A DNA stretch of 64,000 nucleotides from Modicisalibacter luteus DSM 23508 (GTDB taxonomy: Bacteria; Pseudomonadota; Gammaproteobacteria; Pseudomonadales; Halomonadaceae): NCBI RefSeq assembly GCF_000378505.1, contig NZ_KB899989.1:62001-126000 (forward strand), given 5' to 3'. The position numbers were made by a program, and so were the translations under genes. The notes beneath the pieces were generated by a model. It ran no database searches and was not told the DNA's origin. It saw only the letters and a list, made by a program, of their open reading frames with translations. Positions 46,982 to 57,177 of the stretch are shown in pieces; positions within the stretch are counted from its first letter, which is position 1, and each line of letters begins with the position of its first letter.

Positions 46982-49900
46982 TTAGAGCTTCTCGACCCTG
47001 ACCAGGAACGACTTGAATTCCGGTGTCTGGGTATTGGCGTCACCGACGAAAGGCGTCAGCTCGTTGGTCAATCGCGCTTTCTTGGCCACCCCCTTGAAGC
47101 CCCAATGAATCGGAATTCCCACCTGATGTACCGTCTGACCGGCCACTTGCAGAGGTCGGATGCGCTTGGTGACCACGGCCACGGCATCGATGTAGCCCCG
47201 CTTGGAACTCACCCTGACGCGATCGCCGCGCTCGATACCCAACTCTTCGGCCAGTGTCGAACCGATTTCCACGAACTTCTCAGGCTGCATGATCGAGTTG
47301 AGCAACGCGTGCGTCGTCCAGAAGTGGAAGTGCTCGGTCAGGCGATAGGTCGTGGCTGCATGCGGGAACTCCTCAAAGGTTCCGAAGTTTTCCCGGTCCA
47401 CCTCGAATACCCTGGCGGCCGGATTGTTCTTGGCCAGCGGGTTATCGGGATGCAGCGGGTTCATGCCGATCGGCGACTCAAACGGCTCGTAGTGCTCGGG
47501 GAACGGGCCTTCCGCCATACGATCCCTGGCAAAAAGTTGCCCACGCCCGGTCTGGTTCATGATGAACGGCCCCAGACCGGCAGACGGCGGCGTCTGCTTG
47601 GGGAAGTCCGGCACATCGGCCCCGACCCACCGGCTACCGTTCCACCAGATCAACGCCTTGTCCTGCGACCACGGGGTGCCGTCAGGGCGTGCCGAGGCCC
47701 GGTTGTAGAGAATGCGTCGGTTGACCGGCCAGGACCAGGCCCAGCCCAGTGTCATGCCGATCCCGTAAGGGTCGGAGTTGTCGCGCCGGGCCATCTGGTT
47801 GCCTTCCTCGGTCCAGGCGCCCGAGTAGATCCAGCAACCGCAGGAAGTACTGCCATCTGCCCGCAGCGCCCCGAAGTCCGGCAACTGTTCGCCAGCACGA
47901 CACAGCAGGTTGCCGTTTTCGTCGTGGACATCCTGAAGCGCCCAGCCGTTGTACTCGCGCGCGAGTTCGGAAGGCCCCGGTGAATCAGGCCGCCGGTAGG
48001 GCCAGGTCAGGTTGAGTATCGGATCGGGAAATACGCCTCCTTCCTCGCGGTACATGTACTGCAGGCGGTGGAATAGTCCTCCCAGGATCTCCACGTCCGG
48101 CCGCGCCTCTCCCGGTGGCGGCGCCGCGGCCCAATGCCATTGCAGCCAACGAGCGCTGTTGACGATGGCCCCGTCCTCTTCGGCGAAGCACGTGGTGGGC
48201 AACCGGAATACCTCGGTCTGGATCTCTTCCGGATTCACGGAATGGTACTCTCCGTGATCTTTCCAGAACTCTGCGGTTTCCGTCGCCAGAGGATCCATGA
48301 CCACCAGGTACTTCAGGTTGGACAAGGCAGCGGTGACCTTGGCCTTGTGCGGGAACGACGCCAGTGGATTGAAGCCCTGACAAAAGTAACCGTTTACCTC
48401 GCCGAGGCTCATCCGATGGAATGTATGCAGTACATCGTAGAGATCCGCCTTGAGCTTGGGCAGCCAGTCGTAGCACCAGTTGTTGGCCTCGGTCGCCGCA
48501 TCGCCGAACCAGGACTTCATCAGGCTGACATGGAACCGCTCGTAATGGCGCCAGTAAGACACCTCATCAGGCAGCAAAGGCTGACGCACACGCTCTTCTA
48601 TGTAGGCCCGGTAATCCTGCTCCTCGGCCTTCGCCAGGCTCATGTAACCCGGCAACAGGTTCGAGAGCAGCCCCAGGTCGGTGAGACCCTGAATGTTGGA
48701 GTGACCACGTAGGGCATTGACCCCGCCACCGAGCATGCCCATGTTGCCCAGCAGCAGCTGGACTATGGCCCCGGTACGGATGATCTGCGAACCGATCGAG
48801 TGCTGTGTCCACCCCAGCGCGTACAGGATGGTCATGGTCTGACCGGTCCTGGCCGTCTCGGCGATCATGTCCCAGACACGCTGTATCTTGTGGCGAGGCG
48901 TCCCACAGACAGTTTCCACCATATCCAGCGTGTAGCGGCTGTAATGCTGGCGCATCAGCTGATATACGCAGCGCGGATGCTGTAGAGTATCGTCGCGCCG
49001 GGCGAAGCCCTGTTCGTCGACCTCGTAGTGCCAGGTCTCCTTGTCGTATTGCCCGGCCGTTGCATCAAACCCTGTGAACAGGCCATCTTCGAAACCGAAT
49101 TCCTCACGCACGATCAGCGCAGCATCGGTGTAGTTGCTTACGTACTCATGGTGGATCTGGTCGGTCTCGATCAGATAATTGATCAGCCCACCCAAGAACA
49201 TAATGTCCGTGCCGGTGCGTATTTCGGCATGAAAGTCTGCAACTGCGCCGGTACGCGTAAAGCGCGGATCGACGGAAATCAGACGAGCATTATTGCGATA
49301 TTTGGCCTCCATGACCCAGCGGAAACCCACGGGATGCGCCTCTGCCGAGTTGCCCCCCATAGAGAGAATCAAATCAGCATTGCGGATATCGACCCAGTGA
49401 TTGGTCATGGCACCGCGACCGAATGTTGGGGCAAGACCTGCCACCGTCGGTCCGTGTCAGACGCGCGCCTGGTTGTCGAAGGCCAGCATGCCGAGGCTAC
49501 GTACCACCTTGTGGGTCAGCGTAGCTGTCTCATTGGACGACGCCGAGGCCGCCAGGAAGCCCGTAGTCAACCAATGATTGACCGTGTTGCCATTCTCGTC
49601 CTGAGTCACGAAATTGGCGTCGCGATCGTCCTTCATGTGCCGGGCGATACGGTTCAGCGCCTCGTTCCAGCTGATCCGCTTCCACTCGTTGCTGCCCGGC
49701 TCGCGCACCAGTGGGTGCGACAGGCGTGAGCGACTCTTGATGAAATCGAGCACGCCGGCCCCCTTGGGACACAGCGAACCCCGGCTGACCGGATGGTCCG
49801 GATCGCCCTCGACATGGTAAATGTCGTCGATGTTGTTGATGCTGGCATCGCCACGGCTGTACAGCAGCAAGCCGCACCCGACCGAACAATAGGTACAGGT

Positions 49901-50050
49901 GTTTCGGGTGATCTTGGCGCCACTCAGCTTGAAATGTCGAACCGACGCGACCGCCGGTTCGGGGGCAAACCCCATCATGGCCATGCTAGACGAGGCCATC
50001 CCTGCAGCTCCCAACTTGAAGAACTGCCTCCTTGATACTCGTAGTGTCAT
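46982..50050 (-). CDS. fdoG: formate dehydrogenase catalytic (alpha) subunit, selenocysteine-containing
   Basis: Periplasmic molybdopterin enzyme oxidising formate to CO2. 1,022 residues when the in-frame UGA at 49459-49457 is read as selenocysteine 198, in the context ARV-Sec-HGPTVAGLAPTFGRG, which matches E. coli FdnG/FdoG. The N-terminus has a Tat signal (SRRQFFKLG), then a [4Fe-4S] site, CTYCSVGCG and GSLCPKGAG. The MGD-binding body and C-terminal dinucleotide-binding domain follow. The ATG at 50050 is preceded by GGAGAG. Read without Sec insertion, it would look like two genes, 49457-50050 and 46982-49444. Confidence 0.96.
49420..49459 (-). promoter_or_regulatory. bacterial SECIS element and Sec UGA in fdoG
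   Basis: After the UGA (49459-49457), 18 nt precede the apical GGUCU (49438-49434), flanked by GGUGGCA and UGCCCC, which can form the stem. Both the spacing and the GGUCU loop equal those of E. coli fdhF, the site bound by SelB. Confidence 0.93.
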
Positions 50051-50466
50051 TTTTCTCTCCTCACCTCGGACCATGCCGCCAGGAAGCCTGGAAACAAGGC
50101 ACCCAGCTCGTCCATGTCCTGTTCTCCAAGCGTAGTGATACACAACGCAGCAAGGCAAACTTTAGCTAATTCAAGACCATAATTTCCGTAACGATATGTT
50201 ATGGAGATATTCGCTGCCACTGCATAACCGGACATGCAACCCTGTATGTCCGACAAATGGAGGATGGAAGAATCGATTCACGTTTATATACTGTCCCGCA
50301 TCGTGAGCCGCAGCGAAGCATGTACGCGTACCGTACAACGGCGAACAGCACCAAATATGGGTTGCCCGGAATTGTTTCGAGCAACCCTGTTGGCGTTGTC
50401 GCTGCGCGATGCTTCGCGCTGCTCCGGTAGGACGCAGGCCAGTCAAGCCAAACAAGGATGCCCTTT
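50051..50466. promoter_or_regulatory. divergent control region fdoG / sodium symporter
   Basis: 416 bp without a credible gene. A dyad CGGACAT (50229-50235)/ATGTCCG (50246-50252) encloses GCAACCCTGT, and the same 10-mer recurs at 50381-50390, where its GCAACCC pairs with GGGTTGC at 50359-50365. The repetition suggests a shared regulator-binding site. The regulator is unknown, and no good -35/-10 pair was identified. Confidence 0.4.
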
Positions 50467-52062
50467 ATGCATGCCCTCACCCTATTCTCGTTTCTCTTCT
50501 TTACCGGGTTGGTCGCCCTGATCACCTGGTTCGTCACGCGGCGTGACGATCACAACAGTACCCGCGGCTATTTCCTCGCCGGTCGCAGCCTGACCTTTCC
50601 CTTGATTGCCGGTTCGTTGTTGATGACCAACCTGTCCACGGAACAAATGGTCGGTCTCAACGGTGCTGCCTTCAATGATGGGTTGAGCGTGATGGCCTGG
50701 GAGGTCATTGCCGTCATCGCGCTGGTCGCCCTGGCACTGTTTTTCCTGCCACGCTTTCTGCGCAGCGGGATCGCCACGGTGCCGCAACTACTGCGCATCC
50801 GCTTCGATGAGACCACGCAACTGATCTGCAACATCATTTTCCTGATCGCCTACGCCGTGATCCTGTTGCCGATCATTCTCTACTCCGGCGCGGTGGGACT
50901 GGCCGGCATGCTCGACCTGCAGGGCCTGACCGGTATCCAATCGAATACGGTGCTTTTGTGGTCCACAGTCTGGGTAGTCGGTCTGATCGGCTCGATCTAT
51001 GCGCTGTTCGGTGGTCTGCGTACCGTTGCCGTCTCGGACACTCTCAACGGCATCGGGCTGCTGGTTGGCGGCTTCGTGATCGTTTACTTCGGTTTGCAGG
51101 CGGTCAGTGATGACGGTGGCGTCCTGGCCGGCTGGGATACCCTCAAGCAGAACATTCCCGAGAAACTGAACTCGGTGGGTGGCGAGGATCAGCAGGTGCC
51201 CTTCGCTACACTGTTCACCGGCGTGTTCCTGATCAACCTGTTCTATTGGACCACCAACCAGCAGATCATTCAGCGGACCTTCGCTGCCAAGACCCTGGCC
51301 GAAGGCCAGAAGGGCGTGCTGCTGACCGGCCTGTTCAAGCTACTCGGACCGCTTTATCTGGTGCTACCCGGCATCATTGCCTTTTATTTGTATGCCGATC
51401 AGGACGTGCGTGCCGACGAGGCTTACGGCCACTTGGTATTCAACGTGCTGCCGCCCTATCTCACTGGCTTCTTCGCCGCCGTGATGGTTGGTGCGATCCT
51501 GTCATCGTTCAACTCGGCGCTGAACAGTACGACGACCTTGTTCAGCCTCGGCCTGTACAAGGAGGTGTTCAACAAGAACGCTAACGAGGAGCAAGTGGTC
51601 CGTGCCGGCAAAATCTTCGGCTGGCTCCTGGCCTTTTCCTCGATGATCATCGCCCCATTGCTGGCAGGCCAGGAAAGCCTGTTCGGCTATCTGCAGAAGA
51701 TGAACGCGATGTACTTCATTCCTATCCTTGCCGTCGTGCTGGTGGGGCTGCTGACCAAGCGCGTTCCGGCAATTGGGGCCAAGATCTCGCTGATCGGCGG
51801 ATGCGCCATCATCGGTCTGGTCTACTTCGTGCCGCCGTTCACGGGCATCCTGAACGTGATACACGACTTCCACTTCGTGGCCCTGGTGTTCGTTCTGCTG
51901 GTAGCGATTATGCTGATTCTGGGCAAGGTACGTCCGCGCACTACCGCCTGGGTGCATGAAGATAGCGGTCAGGTCGACCTGACGCCATGGAAAGGCGCCA
52001 TTCCGGCCGGGATCGTACTGGTCATCCTGGTCATCGCCATCTACGTGGCGTTCGCTGGATAA
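50467..52062 (+). CDS. SSS-family sodium:solute symporter, YidK-like
   Basis: 531 residues, about 13-14 membrane helices. The opening [60 protein letters not shown] and [17 protein letters not shown] follow E. coli YidK and the vSGLT sugar-transporter branch, so a sugar or polyol cotransported with sodium is the likely substrate. The ATG at 50467 (AAGG at nine bases) is preferred to ATG 50458, whose AAGG is immediately adjacent. It is monocistronic with its own terminator. Confidence 0.87.
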   Translation: MHALTLFSFLFFTGLVALITWFVTRRDDHNSTRGYFLAGRSLTFPLIAGSLLMTNLSTEQMVGLNGAAFNDGLSVMAWEVIAVIALVALALFFLPRFLRSGIATVPQLLRIRFDETTQLICNIIFLIAYAVILLPIILYSGAVGLAGMLDLQGLTGIQSNTVLLWSTVWVVGLIGSIYALFGGLRTVAVSDTLNGIGLLVGGFVIVYFGLQAVSDDGGVLAGWDTLKQNIPEKLNSVGGEDQQVPFATLFTGVFLINLFYWTTNQQIIQRTFAAKTLAEGQKGVLLTGLFKLLGPLYLVLPGIIAFYLYADQDVRADEAYGHLVFNVLPPYLTGFFAAVMVGAILSSFNSALNSTTTLFSLGLYKEVFNKNANEEQVVRAGKIFGWLLAFSSMIIAPLLAGQESLFGYLQKMNAMYFIPILAVVLVGLLTKRVPAIGAKISLIGGCAIIGLVYFVPPFTGILNVIHDFHFVALVFVLLVAIMLILGKVRPRTTAWVHEDSGQVDLTPWKGAIPAGIVLVILVIAIYVAFAG

Positions 52063-52081
52063 CCATCCCGTCCGCGCCAAA

Positions 52082-52117
52082 ACAACGCCCTGCCCCAGTT
52101 CATAGGCAGGGCGTTGT
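52082..52117 (+). terminator. terminator after the sodium symporter
   Basis: ACAACGCCCTGCC (52082-52094) pairs with GGCAGGGCGTTGT (52105-52117), 13 bp, followed by CGTTTC. Confidence 0.85.
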
Positions 52118-52218
52118 CGTTTCAGACTGGTATATCGCAAACTTGTGTTTCGCGACTTGTCAGCAGCGCTGATCATCCTCAGATTAAGCTACTGAACCCG
52201 ATTGAAAACGGACACTCC

Positions 52219-53625
52219 ATGCGCCAGAGCCTGGCACGCGAATTCAACAACCTCATCGAACGAAGCCGTGACCGGCAGCTGCGGCTGGCCGTCACCGGAC
52301 TGTCGCGGGCCGGCAAGACGGCTTTTTTGACGTCCTTGGTGCATCAGTTGCGCCATGCCGGCATCGAGGCCCGCCTCGACCTGCTATCCGCGGCCCGTCA
52401 AGGTCGCTTGCTGGGTGCCCAGCGAGTCGCCCAGCAGGACCTGGGGGTGCCGCGCTTTCCCTACGATCAAGCCATCGCATCGCTCAATCAACGGCCACCG
52501 CAGTGGCCGGAACCTACACGGGGTATCAGCGAGCTGCGTCTGCATATCCGCTATCGCCCCGAGAACAATGGGCTGTTCGGCACCCTGGGCAGCGACTCGG
52601 CCACGCTGACGCTGGACCTGTTCGACTACCCCGGCGAATGGCTGCTTGATCTGCCGCTGCTGGAACATGATTTCTTCAGTTGGAGCCAGCGCCAGCAGGC
52701 AACGCTATCGCCGCAACGCCGCGAATTGGCAAGTGACTGGCTGGTCTCGGTCGACCGCCTGGACCCGGCCGAAACCGCTGATGAAGCGGAACTGGCCGAT
52801 ATCGCCGGGCGCTATGCGGCATCGCTTCAGGCCGCGCGTAACGCCGGTTTTTCGGACCTGCAGCCAGGCCGCTTCCTATTGCCCGGCGATCTGGACGGGG
52901 CGCCGGTGCTGCAATTCTTTCCGTTGTTGGGGCTCGAGGACACGGACCGGCAACGCCTCGAAGCTCTACCGGAAGACAGCATCTACCGCACCCTGGCCAA
53001 ACGTTTCGCCTACTACCAGCAGCACGTGGTCAAACCGTTCTATCGCGAACACTTCAAGCGCTTCGATCGTCAGATCGTTCTGGTCGATGTGCTGGGTGCG
53101 CTCAATGCCGGCCCCGAACGCTTCGAAGACTTATCGCGCGCCCTGGCGACGCTGATGCGCAGCTTCGATTATGGCCAGCGTAGCCTGCTTTCTCGGCTGT
53201 TCTCGCCGCGTATCGACCGCCTAGCCATCGCGGCGACCAAGGCCGACCATGTGACCTCCGAGCAGCACACGCATCTCGTGACGCTGCTGGAAGCCCTGCT
53301 GACCGAGCCGATCAAGGACTTGCGCTTCGCTGACGTTCCCGTCAAGGCGCTGTCGCTGGCCTCGATTCGCGCCACCCAGGCCCATGAAGTGGAACATCAA
53401 GGCAAGCGCACGCCGGCCCTGCGCGGTGTCACCCTCAATGGAGAGGAAACACTGGTGTTTCCCGGCGAAGTCCCGATGCGTCTGCCTCCCCCCGATTTCT
53501 GGGCACGCCAAGGCTTTGCCTTCACCGCGTTCCGCCCCTTATCCCCGGAGATTCGCGGCGAGGGGCTGCCGCATATCCGTATGGACGCCGCCCTCGACTG
53601 GCTGATCGGAGACAAGCTGAAATGA
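52219..53625 (+). CDS. ycjX: YcjX-family P-loop protein
   Basis: 468 residues, similar in length to E. coli YcjX. Walker A GLSRAGKT (27-34), the DLFDYPGEWLLDLPLL switch-like segment (about 135-150) and IDRLAIAATKADHV (about 332-345) identify the DUF463 GTPase-like family. In E. coli it is a heat-shock gene cotranscribed with ycjF and linked to the Psp region; psp genes are absent here. The ATG at 52219 begins MRQSLAREF; the upstream in-frame extension overlaps the previous terminator. It is coupled to ycjF by ATGA. Confidence 0.92.
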   Translation: MRQSLAREFNNLIERSRDRQLRLAVTGLSRAGKTAFLTSLVHQLRHAGIEARLDLLSAARQGRLLGAQRVAQQDLGVPRFPYDQAIASLNQRPPQWPEPTRGISELRLHIRYRPENNGLFGTLGSDSATLTLDLFDYPGEWLLDLPLLEHDFFSWSQRQQATLSPQRRELASDWLVSVDRLDPAETADEAELADIAGRYAASLQAARNAGFSDLQPGRFLLPGDLDGAPVLQFFPLLGLEDTDRQRLEALPEDSIYRTLAKRFAYYQQHVVKPFYREHFKRFDRQIVLVDVLGALNAGPERFEDLSRALATLMRSFDYGQRSLLSRLFSPRIDRLAIAATKADHVTSEQHTHLVTLLEALLTEPIKDLRFADVPVKALSLASIRATQAHEVEHQGKRTPALRGVTLNGEETLVFPGEVPMRLPPPDFWARQGFAFTAFRPLSPEIRGEGLPHIRMDAALDWLIGDKLK

Positions 53626-54656
53626 GTGATCCGCAACCGGGCCAGCGATTTACGCTGGACACTTCCCCCCAGGACGGCACGATAGACCTGCGCCCAGCCG
53701 AAACCTACGCCATCGACGCCAACTCGCGGGCACTGGACGACACGCTCCCCGCCACTACTGATGCCGCCTTGGGCCACAGCGTGGCAAGGCCGCGCAAGCG
53801 CCGCTGGGGATTGATGGCGTTACTGGGGGGCAGTTTTACGCTGGGTGCCGTGGAAGCCGGTCAGGCGCTGTATGTCTCGTCGTTGAGCGGTGACCTTATC
53901 AGCGGCGCGTGGAGCATGCTCGGCCTGTTGGCATTGGGGCTCGGCGGGTCGGCGCTACTGCGCGAGCTCTTCCGCCTGCGTCGTCTACGCCGACACGCTA
54001 GCCTGCGCGATCGCCTGGCGGGCCTCGAGACGACCTCTGGAAGCGAGGCCTCACGCTGGGCCGAGCGGCTACGCGAGCAAATGAAGCTCGACCGCGACGA
54101 CCCGCATTGGCAGGCTTTCCAGCAAGCCCAACAGGCGCATCATGACGGCACCGAAACCCGTGCTCTGCTATCGCATCATCTCTTGGCGCCACGGGACCGT
54201 GAAGCTCGCCGTCTGATTTCCCGCATGGCCGGAGATACCGCTATCATGGTCGCCGTAAGCCCGTTGACCTTGGTCGACATGATGCTGGTGGCTTGGCGCA
54301 ACCTGGCAATGCTCGACCGTATCGCCGCGCTCTATGGTCTGGAACTGGGCTATGCCAGCCGACTCAAGCTGTTTCGCAGCGTGCTTGCCAATATGGCATT
54401 TGCCGGCACCAGCGAAATGGTCTCCGATGCCAGCATGCAGCTTTTTTCCATGAATCTGGCCGGCAAATTATCGGCCCGCGCCGGGCAGGGCCTCGCTGTC
54501 GGCCTGCTCTCAGCCCGGCTTGGCCTGCGTGCCATGCGGCTGATGCGCCCCTTACCCTTCGATGAGGAAGAAGCTCCGCGTATAGGCGATCTACGCAGCG
54601 AACTCTGGCAGCGCTTGCGCCGCCTGGAGACGGCCTCGACCGAGGGGCAGCAATGA
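53622..54656 (+). CDS. ycjF: YcjF-family (DUF697) membrane protein
   Basis: 344 residues. A disordered N-terminal third and two hydrophobic helices near residues 65-85 and 90-110 (LMALLGGSFTLGAVEAG, then SMLGLLALGLGGSALL) are followed by the DUF697 domain, with SRMAGDTAIMVAVSPLTLVDMMLVAWRNLAMLDRIAALYG (about 200-240) as its signature in two pieces. The start overlaps the ycjX stop (ATGA). It is inner-membrane, and its function is unknown beyond the ycjX partnership. Confidence 0.9.
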   Translation: MSDPQPGQRFTLDTSPQDGTIDLRPAETYAIDANSRALDDTLPATTDAALGHSVARPRKRRWGLMALLGGSFTLGAVEAGQALYVSSLSGDLISGAWSMLGLLALGLGGSALLRELFRLRRLRRHASLRDRLAGLETTSGSEASRWAERLREQMKLDRDDPHWQAFQQAQQAHHDGTETRALLSHHLLAPRDREARRLISRMAGDTAIMVAVSPLTLVDMMLVAWRNLAMLDRIAALYGLELGYASRLKLFRSVLANMAFAGTSEMVSDASMQLFSMNLAGKLSARAGQGLAVGLLSARLGLRAMRLMRPLPFDEEEAPRIGDLRSELWQRLRRLETASTEGQQ

Positions 54657-54708
54657 GGCCATATGTTGGGACTCTCGCCCCAGATAGTCGGCGGTGCGAT
54701 TCCAGAGC

Positions 54709-55773
54709 CTAGGAGTCGGACGTACTTGGCGACGGCTTGCGCTCGACCCACCCCTCCACATACAGCCGCTGTACCAGGGCCATACTGAGCACGATCAGCG
54801 GCTCCGCTACCAAAAGACCAATCAGTCCGGCAAACAGCCCCAGCCAGACCTGCACGGCCAATAGCAGGGCTGGCGGTATGCTGACCGCCTCGCGTTGGAT
54901 AAGCGGCGTGATGAAGTAACTCTCCAGAAACTGGATCGCCAAGTAGAGAATGGCGACATGCAGCATGCTGGTGGGGCTTTGTGAGAACGCCACCAGCAAC
55001 GCCGGGACGGACGACATCACCGGCCCCAGATAGGGAATGAAAGATAGCAGCGCCGCCAACAAGCCAAGCGTGAAGGCCATCGGAATATCCAGCGCCCACA
55101 GGCCGAGCCCGCACAACACGCCAATCACCGTCATTGAAGACAATCGCCCAATCAGCCACCAGGACATGCGATATTTCAAGGTGATCAGCAGCCTGGCGAT
55201 GCGTGGCCGCTGCGATGGGTAGATAAGCCGCATCAGCCCGTTTCGGTAAATGGAGGGCTCGAAGGCGGCAAACAAGCCGATGAACAGGATGACGACGATG
55301 TTTAGCAGCACGCCGAAGGTCGTCGAGAAGAGCGACGAGACACGGGATGACCAGTCCTGCAGGGCACTTTCGAGCGACGGTGCCCTACCGATCATGTCGA
55401 CGAAGTAGGAGCCAAGAGGCCATTTCCTTAGCCAGTCCTTGAGGGCTTCCAGGGAACCTGGCACAACCTGCGTCAGTTGCGCGAATTCCTGGTTGATGCT
55501 CATTGCGAACTTGAAGCTGAACGCGACGATCAGCCCAGTCAGTACCAGCAGCACGACCGCCAATGCCCAGCGTTGCGAGAGGAAAGTGTGACGTTGTAGC
55601 CAGGCGGCCGGCAGCGAGAAGAACAACGCCAGCAACAGACCGGCGAAAATCAGCATCAGAATACGATATCCGAACCAGACTGCTGCCAGGGCCGAGATCG
55701 TTAACGTGGCAACCCCTGCGACGATCCAGACACGCTGGCGGAACTCGCTGAGGTCATGCTGGTTGGAAGACAC
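54709..55773 (-). CDS. AI-2E-family (PerM/YdiK-like) permease
   Basis: About 354 residues with seven to eight membrane helices and the family segments GLLAALLSFIPYLGPVMSSVPALLVAF and QFLESYFITPLIQREAVSIPPALLL in the C-terminal half. Members include TqsA (AI-2 export) and sodium/proton antiporters, so the substrate is open. The start is taken as GTG 55773 because AAGGAG lies seven bases upstream of it; ATG 55791 would place that ribosome-binding site inside the gene. It is convergent with ycjF. Confidence 0.85.
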   Translation of the reverse strand: MSSNQHDLSEFRQRVWIVAGVATLTISALAAVWFGYRILMLIFAGLLLALFFSLPAAWLQRHTFLSQRWALAVVLLVLTGLIVAFSFKFAMSINQEFAQLTQVVPGSLEALKDWLRKWPLGSYFVDMIGRAPSLESALQDWSSRVSSLFSTTFGVLLNIVVILFIGLFAAFEPSIYRNGLMRLIYPSQRPRIARLLITLKYRMSWWLIGRLSSMTVIGVLCGLGLWALDIPMAFTLGLLAALLSFIPYLGPVMSSVPALLVAFSQSPTSMLHVAILYLAIQFLESYFITPLIQREAVSIPPALLLAVQVWLGLFAGLIGLLVAEPLIVLSMALVQRLYVEGWVERKPSPSTSDS

Positions 55774-55949
55774 AATGACACTCCTTGTCATGTGAATGGC
55801 TTACTGTCTCAGCGGGTAGCTACGAATTACTGCGCTGGGACATACCGCGTTGAAATCGCCTTGGAGTATTTACCTTTCGCAAGCTCCTTTCTTTCAACTA
55901 ATGTCGCTTCCCCTATCCAGCGCTCCAGCGCTCGTAACGTTATAAATGC

Positions 55950-56765
55950 TTATCCGTTCTTCGGCAGCGCCAAGCCGAAGAAGTCACGCAAGCGCCGGGC
56001 GACACCGCTGTCGTAATGGTGACCGATACGCTCAGCCTGAGGAACCCGCGCCGGCAAGTCAGGGTGGGCCCGGGCCATGATAAAACCGTAACCGGCCACC
56101 TGCAGCATTTCAGCATCGTTGAGATTATCGCCGAACGCCAAACAACGCGACGCGGGAATGTCGAGGCGAGCAAGCAACCGCTCGAGAGCGACTCCCTTGT
56201 TGACGCCCTCGGCCATGATCTCGAGTGAGTCCGTCATGGAGTAGGTGATATGCAAGCGAGTGCCGAGGCTAGCCTTGATGCTCTCCTCCAGCGCCGCCAA
56301 TGCTTCGGGATCTCCTATGCACAGTACCTTGCCGACACCACTGCCATCGTGAGCTTCGAGGTCGGCAACCTCATAACTGAAGCCGGTATGCGCGTGTAGT
56401 TTCAACAATTCCGGGGCTGGCGCGTCGATCAACCAGCCATCGCCCGTGTACAGGTTGAGCCGAATATCGCTATCCCGAGGCATACGTACCAGCTCCCTGA
56501 CCAGGTCGTGCGGTACCCACTGCTCGGCGATTAGCGTGTCATCCGGTGCATAGAGGTGTGCACCGTTGGTGCTAAGGATATAGACCTCGACGCCCAGGCG
56601 GCGACGAAACGCCGCGATGTCATGAAAGTGCCGTCCGGAGGCCAGGGCCAAGTGGTGCCCTTGGGCAGCCAAAGCCTGGAAGGTCTCGATGGTCAGCGGG
56701 TCGAGCGTGTGCTCGGCATTGAGCAGGGTATTGTCGAGGTCCGTAACGATGAGATGGGGGTGCAT
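55950..56765 (-). CDS. Cof-type HAD-IIB hydrolase
   Basis: 271 residues. HAD motif I DLDNTLL with nucleophile Asp9 and Asp11, motif II SGR near 44, a C2B cap, GVNKG near 188 for motif III Lys, and motif IV GDNLND near 218. Family members (YigL, YbhA, Cof) are sugar-phosphate or pyridoxal-phosphate phosphatases. The closest resemblance is to YigL-like proteins, but the substrate is uncertain. No operon partner. Confidence 0.88.
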   Translation of the reverse strand: MHPHLIVTDLDNTLLNAEHTLDPLTIETFQALAAQGHHLALASGRHFHDIAAFRRRLGVEVYILSTNGAHLYAPDDTLIAEQWVPHDLVRELVRMPRDSDIRLNLYTGDGWLIDAPAPELLKLHAHTGFSYEVADLEAHDGSGVGKVLCIGDPEALAALEESIKASLGTRLHITYSMTDSLEIMAEGVNKGVALERLLARLDIPASRCLAFGDNLNDAEMLQVAGYGFIMARAHPDLPARVPQAERIGHHYDSGVARRLRDFFGLALPKNG

Positions 56766-57177
56766 GCGATTTCCTGGTTGATTCTCGGCATCTCTTAGGA
56801 TGTCTTGACGCCTTCACGACACCTTCTCGATCTTGCAAGGTTATCGCATTGGAGGGCTACCCGCCCCTAGTCATCCTTAATGCCCGCGGCGATACGGATA
56901 CGAGACGGGTGAACTCATGGCTTACACCAACCATGTCGAGCCACACCTGCGCATCAAGCCGGAAGTCTGCTAAAAAGGTTTGAAAGCGATCTTGGCCCGT
57001 ACCTTGCAGGTGCGGGCCAAGTGGTTTTAGTCCCATGCCTATCTCGATGCACCAGACGGCCTCCTTAAATAGTGGCGCCTCGATGAAGCCAGTCACATGA
57101 CGCCGCCTTATCCGTCCCCCCTACTGGAATGGCCAATTCGCCGAGCGCAACCCCGCTCCCGTATGACCGTCGTTCGG
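56766..57177. other. intergenic region with an orphan terminator-like hairpin
   Basis: 412 bp between the HAD and nepI-like genes (both minus strand). No convincing gene was found; a 79-codon frame at 56857-57096 (minus) has no ribosome-binding site or known motif. It contains a strong hairpin at 56991-57021. Confidence 0.5.
56991..57021 (+). terminator. orphan hairpin with U-run
   Basis: CTTGGCCCGTACC (56991-57003) pairs with GGTGCGGGCCAAG (57009-57021) with one G-U wobble and a 5-nt loop, followed by TGGTTTTAG on the plus strand. It has no plus-strand gene upstream, so it may end an unrecognised small RNA. Confidence 0.5.

Noticed and set aside
46982-50050. Two adjacent reading frames that look like a split or frameshifted formate dehydrogenase
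   Set aside because: The break is a single in-frame UGA with a SECIS hairpin and conserved flanks; it is selenocysteine, not a mutation.
56857-57096. 79-codon minus-strand frame between the HAD and nepI-like genes
   Set aside because: No ribosome-binding site, no recognisable domain, and a strong hairpin lies within it; treated as non-coding.
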